From an uncultured Ruminococcus sp. (GTDB taxonomy: Bacteria; Bacillota; Clostridia; Oscillospirales; Acutalibacteraceae), in the NCBI GenBank assembly GCA_902773035.1, contig CACYDB010000173.1:1-9955 (forward strand): 9,955 bases of DNA, given 5' to 3'. Shown here in pieces: positions 1-5,679 of the stretch (position 1 is its first letter; each line of letters begins with the position of its first letter). The notes under the pieces were generated by a model, which did not search any database, was not told the DNA's origin, and saw only the letters and a list, made by a program, of their open reading frames with translations. Made by a program: the position numbers and the translations under genes.

Positions 1-1
1 A

Positions 2-562
2 AGCAACCAAATATCAAGCATAGATCAATTGATTGTAAACAGGAATTATGATGAAGCGCATAATGTTTGTATAGAACTTATTGAAAGGATGAAACTGGTA
101 TACACACCGATAAATACGAATAATCCTGTTTTAAACGCGGTATTGAATGTTGAAATGGAAAAAGCAAAAAAGAATGGTATTAGTTTTAAGACAGAAATAA
201 ATGATGAAATGATTGAATTCAAAAACAATATCGATTTGATTTCATTGATAGGAAATATGTGCGATAACGCGATTGAATATCTATCTAAGTGTCCTGAAAA
301 TCTAAAGTATATGGAGTTAAGTGTTACCCGACATAATGATTATTATATAATATCGTGCAAAAACAGAATTGACTCATCAATATTATCTGATAACCCAGAT
401 TTAAAGACTTCAAAGCCAGATGAAGTCAACCACGGAAAAGGTTTATTAATTATTAAAGATGTGGTAAATAAATACAACGGTAATGTTAGTTTTCAGGAAA
501 ACAGCGGTTGGTTTATAATTAATGTGATTTTGGAAAGTCTATTTTTACCAGAAAACGATTGA
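2..562 (+). CDS. AgrC/VirS-like GHKL sensor histidine kinase, C-terminal part (5' end outside window)
   Basis: This is the catalytic end of a membrane sensor kinase of the HPK10 (AgrC/ComD/VirS) type, which senses signal peptides and phosphorylates a LytTR response regulator. The frame is open to the left edge, so the gene is truncated by the window; the TTG at 29 lies inside it and is not a start. About 186 residues remain. The first 45 or so match the segment after the phospho-acceptor H-box (helical, ending in a YTPINTNNPVLNAVLN-like stretch). The ATP-binding fold follows, with an N-box NMCDNAIEY (nt 254-280) and a G-box HGKGLLIIKDVV (nt 431-466). The membrane sensor half and the H-box histidine lie upstream. 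Codon use is AT-rich, like the LRR gene that follows and unlike the genes after 2248. The family is clear; the signal sensed cannot be inferred. Confidence 0.85.
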   Translation, partial: SNQISSIDQLIVNRNYDEAHNVCIELIERMKLVYTPINTNNPVLNAVLNVEMEKAKKNGISFKTEINDEMIEFKNNIDLISLIGNMCDNAIEYLSKCPENLKYMELSVTRHNDYYIISCKNRIDSSILSDNPDLKTSKPDEVNHGKGLLIIKDVVNKYNGNVSFQENSGWFIINVILESLFLPEND

Positions 563-572
563 TTTTTACCAG
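541..572 (+). promoter_or_regulatory. Paired direct repeat ATTTTTACCAG, candidate LytTR regulator site
   Basis: ATTTTTACCAG occurs at 541-551 and again, identically, at 562-572. The start-to-start distance of 21 bp is two helical turns. LytTR regulators (AgrA, VirR, ComE) bind two direct repeats with this period, often with a CAGTT core. The second copy reads ACCAGTTTA, close to that core; the first reads ACCAGAAAA and is weaker. The site overlaps the 3' end of the kinase gene and lies just upstream of a TATAAT box, so it could activate the LRR gene. The repeat is certain; the regulator is inferred. Confidence 0.5.
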
Positions 573-578
573 TTTAAA

Positions 579-584
579 TATAAT
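579..584 (+). promoter_or_regulatory. Candidate -10 box of the LRR protein gene
   Basis: A perfect TATAAT lies 92 bp upstream of the LRR start codon. The expected -35 position (about 555-561, ACGATTG) is poor and falls between the two ATTTTTACCAG repeats. That is the pattern expected of an activator-dependent promoter. Confidence 0.5.
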
Positions 585-598
585 CTAATAAAAGTTGC

Positions 599-648
599 TA
601 TTCTTATATTGCGGAGGATGTAGAACTACATTCAAAAGCACAAGAATA
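599..648 (+). other. Nested inverted repeats in the LRR gene leader
   Basis: TATTCTT (599-605) is complementary to AAGAATA (642-648). Inside them ATGTA (618-622) and TACAT (627-631) form a hairpin with loop GAAC. The predicted leader RNA could therefore fold just before the Shine-Dalgarno AAGGAGG at 661-667. No T-run follows, so it is not an intrinsic terminator. The stems are short and the function is unknown. Confidence 0.4.
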
Positions 649-675
649 ACAGTTTAATTTAAGGAGGTTTTAGTT

Positions 676-1947
676 ATGAAAAAAGTTATCTCAATCATTA
701 TCACAGTAACACTACTGTTGAGTGTGTTGTCTGTAAGCGTGGTCGTACACGCAGCGACAGAGGAAAAAATATGCGGCGATTACAAGTACACCGCTGACGG
801 TGGTAAAGCTGTAATCACAGGGTATACGGGAAGCGAAAAGGAAGTAATTATTCCTTCTGACTTAGACGGAAATACCGTTACCGCATTGGGAAAGGGCTTA
901 TTCGAGAGCAATAAAAATATAGAAAAGGTTACTATCCCCGAATCTGTTGATCTTGTAGGCGCAAACGCTTTCGCAAGCTGCGGCAATCTTAAGAAAATAA
1001 CAATCAAATCAAATCTTGAGGTAATTCCGCGGGGAATGTGCAACGACTGTCCTAAATTAGAAGAAGTAAATCTCCCTGATTCAATCGTCACGGTAGATAC
1101 GTTCGCTTTTGATAGTTGTAAAAGCCTCAAGTCGATTAATCTTCCCGAAAAAACAGAGGTTATTAAGCTTAACGCTTTCAGCGACAGCGGACTTGAAAAG
1201 CTTAATATCGGCAAAAACGTCAGTGTAATAAAAGGACTTATCGGTGCGAAAAAGCTTTCAAAAATCACGCTTGATAAAAACAATAAAAACTTTTCTATAA
1301 AAAACGGAATCCTCTACAGCAAAGATAAATCAAAGCTTGTATTTGTTCCGTCCTTATTGAACCGTAAGATATTAACAGTGCCCGCTACTGTTAAAACAAT
1401 TAAAAGCGCGGCGTTTTCTTATAATAAAAAACTGGAGAAAGTAAATCTTAATAAGGTTCGTACAATCGAAGGAAGCAATTTCAGATATTGTAATATCACA
1501 AAGATAGTTATTCCAAAGACGGTTAAGAGTATTTATGAAGGCTGTTTCTTTGGTTGCGGTAAGCTTAAGTCAGTTAAATTCAAAAGGACTAAGCCCATGT
1601 ATATTTGGAATTATTGCTTCAGCGAATGTAAAAAACTGAAATACGCCGAATATCCCCTGCTAAAGAAGGACGCCTGCGGTGACGGTATTTTTGATACCTG
1701 TCCTGCGCTTAAGAAAATTAAGGTTAAAAGCGGAGTAAAAAGTGTTCCGTGGCTGACTTACGGCAATAAAACGTTTAAGGAAGTAATTATTCCGAAGAGC
1801 GTTAAAAAGATTGACAAAAATCTCGGTTATCATTATAGCGGTAAAAAGAAAACAGCGGTAAAAGGCTTTACAATTAAAGGTAAGAAAAACTCGACCGCTT
1901 ATAGATATGCTAAGAAAAACAAGTTTAAATTTATAGCTTTAAAGTAA
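676..1947 (+). CDS. Secreted BspA-type leucine-rich repeat (LRR_5) protein
   Basis: A 423-residue exported protein, probably acting at or outside the cell surface in adhesion or host interaction, as is known for some BspA-like proteins; its partner is unknown. Residues 1-26 are a typical signal peptide (MKK, a long hydrophobic core, cleavage near VVHA/A). The rest consists of LRR_5-type units of about 23 residues with the pattern 'L.kI.ip.sv..I...aF..c..L', clearest at residues 80-175 and 235-380, with recurring Cys at the unit ends. The tail (about 396-423, FTIKGKKNSTAYRYAKKNKF then KFIALK) is the usual ending of such proteins in Ruminococcus-like genomes. There is no LPXTG motif, transmembrane anchor or SLH domain, so attachment to the wall is not explained. 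The protein is very rich in lysine, especially in its second half. AAGGAGG sits 8 nt before the ATG. It lies directly behind a peptide-sensor-type kinase and ends at a strong terminator, so it is probably a single-gene unit controlled by that system. Confidence 0.85.
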   Translation: MKKVISIIITVTLLLSVLSVSVVVHAATEEKICGDYKYTADGGKAVITGYTGSEKEVIIPSDLDGNTVTALGKGLFESNKNIEKVTIPESVDLVGANAFASCGNLKKITIKSNLEVIPRGMCNDCPKLEEVNLPDSIVTVDTFAFDSCKSLKSINLPEKTEVIKLNAFSDSGLEKLNIGKNVSVIKGLIGAKKLSKITLDKNNKNFSIKNGILYSKDKSKLVFVPSLLNRKILTVPATVKTIKSAAFSYNKKLEKVNLNKVRTIEGSNFRYCNITKIVIPKTVKSIYEGCFFGCGKLKSVKFKRTKPMYIWNYCFSECKKLKYAEYPLLKKDACGDGIFDTCPALKKIKVKSGVKSVPWLTYGNKTFKEVIIPKSVKKIDKNLGYHYSGKKKTAVKGFTIKGKKNSTAYRYAKKNKFKFIALK

Positions 1948-2024
1948 TTGTTAAGCAAAGACCGTTAATGCAAAGGTTGGATAAAGCGAGAATTACAGCT
2001 AAAGACAATACAAGATAATACGGC

Positions 2025-2060
2025 AAACCCGGAATCCGCTTTCGCGAATTCCGGGTTTTT
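2025..2060 (+). terminator. Strong intrinsic terminator after the LRR gene
   Basis: AAACCCGGAAT (2025-2035) pairs perfectly with ATTCCGGGTTT (2048-2058). After one mismatch, CGC/GCG extends the stem, closing a TTTC loop. The stem runs into a T-tract (2056-2060). It lies about 80 bp after the LRR stop and separates this unit from thyX. The 1948-2024 stretch before it shows nothing else recognisable. Confidence 0.9.
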
Positions 2061-2073
2061 CTATATTCAGAGA

Positions 2074-2090
2074 CGTATGATTTTCATACG
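2074..2090 (+). other. Short perfect hairpin CGTATGA-TTT-TCATACG
   Basis: A 7-bp perfect inverted repeat with a 3-nt loop, 13 bp after the main terminator and followed by a T-rich but interrupted stretch (2091-2110). It could be a weak back-up terminator or a protein-binding palindrome between the LRR and thyX units. There is no direct evidence for either. Confidence 0.45.
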
Positions 2091-2180
2091 CCTTCTTTTG
2101 TTGATTTTTTTCGCAAAATCTGCCGAATATCTGAAATTCTGTCAAATATTATTTTATATCTATCCGTAGCCTTTTACCCA

Positions 2181-2209
2181 TTGCATTTTTCGTAACATAA
2201 TGTTATAAT
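2181..2209 (+). promoter_or_regulatory. Sigma-A type promoter of the thyX operon
   Basis: TTGCAT (2181-2186) and TATAAT (2204-2209) are separated by exactly 17 bp, with the thyX ATG about 39 bp further on. The -10 is perfect and the -35 keeps the TTG. It is the best promoter in the 1948-2247 gap and fits constitutive expression of thymidylate genes. Confidence 0.65.
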
Positions 2210-2247
2210 AATTTGGTATAGAATTTTGTAGAATAGGGGGACCGAAA

Positions 2248-3045
2248 ATGAAACCAAAGGTTACATTACTCGCATATACGCCCAATCCCGAACAGGTAGT
2301 CGCAATGGCGGCGAAGCTCTGCTACTCGCCTTCCGACATCGCAAATATCAGGGAGGGACTTGACGAGAAGAGTACCGCTGATTTTATTCAGATGCTCTCG
2401 AACCTCGGTCACGGCAGTCCTGTTGAGCACGCATCCTTTACCTTCGGAATCGAGGGTATCAGTCGAGCCTGCTCTCATCAGCTCGTGCGCCATCGTATCG
2501 CTTCCTATTCACAGCAGTCTCAGCGCTATGTTGACGGCACAAAATTTGAATTTGTGACTCCGCCTGAGATTGAAAAGAATGAAAAAGCCTATAATGCTTA
2601 TAAGAAAGTTATTGATATGCAGTCCGAGGCTTACCGCGAGATCCGTGACTCTCTTGTCGCGGGCTATATTCGCGAGAATTATCCCGAGTACACAGGCGAT
2701 GACGCGGAAATAATGGAAAGCTTCAAGGCTGAGAACAAGGGCGAGTATAACGCCTTTGTCAAAAAGGCTAACGAGGACGCGCGTTTTGTGCTCCCCAACG
2801 CCTGCACAACAAAGATCGTATGCACCTTCAATACCCGAAGCCTTGACAACTTCTTTGCCCACCGTTGCTGCAACCGCGCTCAGTGGGAGATAAGGGAGGT
2901 CGCAGAGCAGATGCTTCTCGAGTGCCTAAAGGTCGCTCCTCATCTGTTCTCAAAGTGCGGACCCTCCTGCCTGTTCGGACCCTGTCCCGAGGGCAAGATG
3001 TCCTGCGGTAAGGCTAAGGAAATGAGGGAGAAGTATGGCAGGTAG
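2248..3045 (+). CDS. thyX: Flavin-dependent thymidylate synthase ThyX
   Basis: This cytoplasmic FAD enzyme makes dTMP from dUMP using methylene-tetrahydrofolate and NAD(P)H, giving THF rather than the DHF made by ThyA. The signature RHR-x7-S is intact at residues 81-91 (RHRIASYSQQS). The C-terminal nucleotide-binding block is recognisable at about 182-217 (LPNACTTKIVCTFNTRSLDN, then FF...RAQWEIR). At 265 residues it is at the long end for the family, from a middle insert (about 100-175) and a C-terminal tail with Cys237, Cys241, Cys246 and Cys253 (C-x3-C-x4-C-x6-C). I recall similar tails in other clostridial ThyX proteins; the function is unknown to me. AGGGGG (2235-2240) precedes the ATG by 7 nt. 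The 3' end overlaps tmk by 11 nt, so the two consecutive steps to dTDP are co-translated. Confidence 0.95.
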   Translation: MKPKVTLLAYTPNPEQVVAMAAKLCYSPSDIANIREGLDEKSTADFIQMLSNLGHGSPVEHASFTFGIEGISRACSHQLVRHRIASYSQQSQRYVDGTKFEFVTPPEIEKNEKAYNAYKKVIDMQSEAYREIRDSLVAGYIRENYPEYTGDDAEIMESFKAENKGEYNAFVKKANEDARFVLPNACTTKIVCTFNTRSLDNFFAHRCCNRAQWEIREVAEQMLLECLKVAPHLFSKCGPSCLFGPCPEGKMSCGKAKEMREKYGR

Positions 3046-3694
3046 ATTCATAGTCATCGAAGGGCTCGACGGCTCGGGCAAGGCTACTCAGACCGAAATA
3101 CTGCGTAAAACCCTTGAGGAGAGGGGAGAGAGGGTGCGAAAGCTCACCTTTCCCGATTACGATAACCCAAGCTCTACTCTGGTACAGATGTACTTAAAGG
3201 GTGAGTTCGGCGACAATCCCGACGACGTTAACGCCTACGCCGCGGCGGCGTTTTATACCGTTGACCGCATCGCAAGCTATTTAAAATTCTGGAAAGACGA
3301 CTATGAGAGCGGCTGTACAATTCTTGCCGACCGCTACGCTACCTCCAATATTATTTATCAGATGTCCAAGCTCCCGCAAAGTGAGTGGAGCGACTATATT
3401 GATTTTCAGCAGGACTTTGAGTACAACAGAATCAATGTGCCGAAGCCCGATATGATAATATACCTCGACGTTGAACCCGATGTGTCTCAGAAGCTTATGT
3501 CACAGCGCTACTCGGGCGACGAAAGCAAAAAGGATCTGCACGAGAAGAATGTGGACTTCCTGCTCAATTGCCGCAAAAGCGCGCTGTATGCCGCCGATAA
3601 ACTCGGATGGGTACGGATTTCCTGTACCGAGAACGGCGAAATGCGTTCAATCGAGGATATTTCACGCGATATTTTAAATGTAATTGAAGGGTAA
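3035..3694 (+). CDS. tmk: Thymidylate (dTMP) kinase, divergent type
   Basis: It phosphorylates dTMP to dTDP with ATP, the step after ThyX. The 219 residues match the usual length. The P-loop is GLDGSGKATQ (residues 10-19), DRY lies at 99-101 (ADRYATSNIIYQ), PDMIIYLDV at 138-146 is the core strand, and the LID-like segment is QRYSGDESKKDLHEKN (157-172). Two departures from E. coli-type enzymes are visible. The residue after the P-loop lysine is Ala17 rather than Ser/Thr, followed by Thr18. The substrate loop near 38-46 reads LTFPDYDNPS instead of a REPGG-type motif. I believe this form recurs in Clostridia. The start overlaps thyX by 11 nt and has GAGGGAG (3024-3030) in front. The next gene begins 3 nt after the stop. 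Confidence 0.88.
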   Translation: MAGRFIVIEGLDGSGKATQTEILRKTLEERGERVRKLTFPDYDNPSSTLVQMYLKGEFGDNPDDVNAYAAAAFYTVDRIASYLKFWKDDYESGCTILADRYATSNIIYQMSKLPQSEWSDYIDFQQDFEYNRINVPKPDMIIYLDVEPDVSQKLMSQRYSGDESKKDLHEKNVDFLLNCRKSALYAADKLGWVRISCTENGEMRSIEDISRDILNVIEG

Positions 3695-3697
3695 TTT

Positions 3698-4588
3698 ATG
3701 TTCGATTTTAAAACACCGACTAAGGATGATGTGCCCTTTATCCGCAAAATATGCGAAAATTACGGTACGATGGGCTGCGACTTCAACGCGTCCAACATCT
3801 TTATCTGGAGAAATAAATACAGTATCAAAACCTGTTTTTTTGACGGTTTCCTCGTACTCGCGTATTTCAGAAACGGCAACCCGTGGGGATATTGCTTCCC
3901 GATTGGCGAGGGAGACCCGACCTCCGTTATCGCGGAGATCTTCAAGGACGCTAAGCAGAGGGATATTACGGCTACCTTCGTAATGCTCACCGACGCTCAG
4001 CGTGACAGACTTTGCGCAATTACAGGCTATGAGTTCACTTTTACCGAGCTGAAAGGCGACGAGGACTACATCTACACCCACTACGACCTCAGTATGCTGC
4101 CGGGTAAAAAATACCACGCCAAGCGCAATCATATTTCAAAGTTTAACCGCTCCTATCCCAATTGGAGCTTTACGATAATCAACAGGGACAACAAGGCTGA
4201 CGCGCTTTACGTCGCTGAGCAGTGGTTCAAAAACAACGATATTCCGTTCGCCAAGAGCGACGAATACGAGGCGATTTGTATCGCGCTTGAAAACTACGAC
4301 AGGCTCAATATGCACGGCGCCCTGCTCTATGTTGAGAATAAGCCCGTGGCTATGACGATGGGCTCGAGGATAAACCAGGTGACCTTTGATATACTCTTTG
4401 AAAAGGCGCTCACTGAGTACGAGGGTGTTTACGCCAAAATCAATAACGAGTTCGTCAAAACGCTTGTAGGCTTTGAGTTTATCAACCGCGAGGAGGATAT
4501 GGGTATAGAAAGCCTCAAAAAAGCCAAGATGTCCTACCATCCCGTAGCCATACTCAAAAGATATATCGGAGTCAAAAAAGATGATTGA
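3698..4588 (+). CDS. DUF2156 (phosphatidylglycerol lysyltransferase C-terminal-like) protein
   Basis: A 296-residue soluble protein with the double-GNAT fold of the DUF2156/LPG-synthetase C-terminal family, related to the catalytic half of MprF and to FemX-like aminoacyl transferases. Family hallmarks seen: DYIYTHYDLSMLPGKKYHAK (123-142) followed by RNHISKF, and near the end FINREEDMGIESLKKAKMSY (261-280) followed by HPVAILKRY. There is no membrane segment and no flippase domain as in MprF, so a lipid substrate is not shown; transfer of an aminoacyl or acyl group to a small molecule or peptide is possible. GAAGGG ends 6 nt before the ATG. It sits 3 nt after tmk and overlaps the next GNAT gene by 8 nt (ATGATTGA). 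The family is clear; the reaction is unknown. Confidence 0.85.
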   Translation: MFDFKTPTKDDVPFIRKICENYGTMGCDFNASNIFIWRNKYSIKTCFFDGFLVLAYFRNGNPWGYCFPIGEGDPTSVIAEIFKDAKQRDITATFVMLTDAQRDRLCAITGYEFTFTELKGDEDYIYTHYDLSMLPGKKYHAKRNHISKFNRSYPNWSFTIINRDNKADALYVAEQWFKNNDIPFAKSDEYEAICIALENYDRLNMHGALLYVENKPVAMTMGSRINQVTFDILFEKALTEYEGVYAKINNEFVKTLVGFEFINREEDMGIESLKKAKMSYHPVAILKRYIGVKKDD

Positions 4589-5393
4589 GCTGAGAATTTC
4601 AAAAGAGAGCGATATTAATTCCTTAAAAGAATTATATAGAGCCTGCTTTGATGAAAAAGAAGAAGCGATAGAATTATTCTTTATAAGAATATATAAGCCC
4701 GAAATCTGCTACATAGTTGAGAGCGCGGGCGAGCTCTTATCAATGCTTTTCTTCCTCGACACCTCAATCAACGGCAGAAAAGCGGGCTATCTTTACGCCG
4801 CCGCCACTAAGGAGGAAGCCAGAGGTAACGGACTGATGAACGGTCTTGTAAACTTCGCTATGGCGACCACTGGCGCGGAAATCTGTGTAACGCTTCCCGC
4901 GAGCGACGACCTCTACGGCTACTATCAGGGCATAGGCTTCAAGCCGCTCGAAATCAACTTTGCCGAGGCTGACCGTGAAAAACTCGAAAAGCTAAAAAAG
5001 GATTATGACCGCGACGAGCCGGTCGTAAACGGCTATTGCGGAATACGCAACAGAGTGCTCAAGGATAATTTTCTTTTTTGGAATAATAGTCACATCAACT
5101 ACGCTTTTGACTATAACGCTCTTTACGGGGCAAAGATAGTAAGGAACAACTTCGGCTACGCGATCGCGTATGAGGACGGCAATACCTGCGAGGTCACGGA
5201 ATTTATCTGCGACGACGCCAACGCGCCTTATATGCTTGCCGATTTACTCGCGCTGACAAATGCGGAAAAATTCACCTTCCGCCTGAGCCCAAGGCAAAAA
5301 TTCATCACAAGTACGCCAAAGCGCTTTGCTATGGCTAAATATAAAACGGATTTCAGACCTGAAAATATTTACACGGGGCTGACTCTTGATTAG
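4581..5393 (+). CDS. GNAT family N-acetyltransferase
   Basis: A 270-residue acetyl-CoA-dependent acetyltransferase, probably cytoplasmic. The N-terminal GNAT domain covers about residues 1-135. The acetyl-CoA pyrophosphate loop lies in ATKEEARGNGLMNGL (75-89, RGNG core), and LYGYYQGIGFKPL (111-123) is the usual tyrosine-containing late motif. The remaining 130 or so residues form an additional C-terminal region with no motif I recognise, somewhat like the extended Eis-type layout. The ATG overlaps the DUF2156 stop, with CGGAG 9 nt upstream, so the two acyltransferase-fold proteins are translationally coupled and may act on linked substrates. The first 60 codons use more A/T-ending codons than the rest. 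The stop codon TAG donates its last G to the left arm of the 274-bp inverted-repeat element. Substrate unknown. Confidence 0.85.
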   Translation: MIELRISKESDINSLKELYRACFDEKEEAIELFFIRIYKPEICYIVESAGELLSMLFFLDTSINGRKAGYLYAAATKEEARGNGLMNGLVNFAMATTGAEICVTLPASDDLYGYYQGIGFKPLEINFAEADREKLEKLKKDYDRDEPVVNGYCGIRNRVLKDNFLFWNNSHINYAFDYNALYGAKIVRNNFGYAIAYEDGNTCEVTEFICDDANAPYMLADLLALTNAEKFTFRLSPRQKFITSTPKRFAMAKYKTDFRPENIYTGLTLD

Positions 5394-5417
5394 GGTAACA
5401 GGAGCAATCCTCACCCC

Positions 5418-5527
5418 ACTTTAAACGGAGTAATTTTGCCGCTTTGCAGCTTGTCGAACGTCAGCAGGCGCCGGCCTGCTAACATTCTCCGCACCGCAAA
5501 TCGACTAAAATTCCAACCGTTTAAAGT
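5418..5527. repeat. First internal arm of the 274-bp block (long imperfect hairpin)
   Basis: ACTTTAAACGG (5418-5428) is the perfect reverse complement of CCGTTTAAAGT (5517-5527). Within it, AATTTT (5432-5437) pairs with AAAATT (5507-5512), TTTGC (5443-5447) with GCAAA (5496-5500), and AGCAGGC (5463-5469) with GCCTGCT (5474-5480) around a GCCG loop. All four helices are in nested order and form one extended arm. Confidence 0.7.
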
Positions 5528-5650
5528 CCGAAGGAGTTTAGCCTAGGTTGATTTTTATTAATCACGGCAAAAGCACAGCAAACCCTGACGGGTTTGCGAG
5601 TAATTTAACAAAGGGTAGGCGGAAAGCTGTCCGGCAAAACTGTGGTTCGG
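5528..5650. repeat. Second internal arm of the 274-bp block with hairpin 5578-5597
   Basis: GCAAACCC (5578-5585) and GGGTTTGC (5590-5597) form a perfect 8-bp hairpin with loop TGAC. CCGAA (5528-5532) can pair with TTCGG (5646-5650), closing an arm that starts on the base after the first arm ends; its GG would compete with the inner end of the terminal stem. CACAG (5574-5578) and CTGTG (5640-5644) offer an alternative inner pairing, and TGATT/AATCA (5549-5553/5560-5564) a small extra hairpin. CGGCAAAA occurs twice, at 5565-5572 and 5632-5639. Confidence 0.55.
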
Positions 5651-5679
5651 ATCGCTCCTGTTACCCAAAGGAGAACAAT

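Larger units (their letters stand above)
5393..5666. repeat. 274-bp terminal-inverted-repeat block: MITE-like element or structured RNA
   Basis: GGGTAACAGGAGC (5393-5405) is the exact reverse complement of GCTCCTGTTACCC (5654-5666). After one A/C mismatch four more pairs follow (ATCC 5407-5410 with GGAT 5649-5652), giving an 18-position terminal stem with one mismatch. Nothing inside codes convincingly. It contains two more enclosed arms (5418-5527 and 5528-5650), so the + strand could form a three-way junction. The flanks (TTGATTA on the left, AAAGGAG on the right) show no obvious target-site duplication. The block fills the gap between the GNAT stop codon and the Shine-Dalgarno AAAGGAG (5667-5673) of the DJ-1 gene. 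It does not match the core motifs I know for SRP RNA, 6S RNA, tmRNA or RNase P RNA. The repeats are certain; their nature is open. Confidence 0.75.

Noticed and set aside
29..31. TTG as the start of the sensor kinase
   Set aside because: The frame is open to the window edge and the encoded part lacks the H-box and membrane domain, so the true start is outside.
611..623. Upstream micro-ORF (GGAGG then ATG-TAG)
   Set aside because: The ATG touches the GGAGG with no spacing and is followed at once by a stop; start-stop regulation cannot be claimed from this.
780..1283. 167-codon antisense reading frame opposite the LRR gene
   Set aside because: It mirrors the LRR repeat pattern and lies entirely inside a convincing gene.
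5393..5666. SRP RNA, 6S RNA, tmRNA or RNase P RNA
   Set aside because: The length is near that of long SRP RNA, but the core motifs expected of these RNAs were not found.
5548..5679. TTG-initiated 44-residue N-terminal extension of the DJ-1 protein
   Set aside because: It would translate the inverted-repeat block, has no good ribosome binding site, and matches nothing at the DJ-1 N-terminus. ATG 5680 has AAAGGAG and gives the family length.
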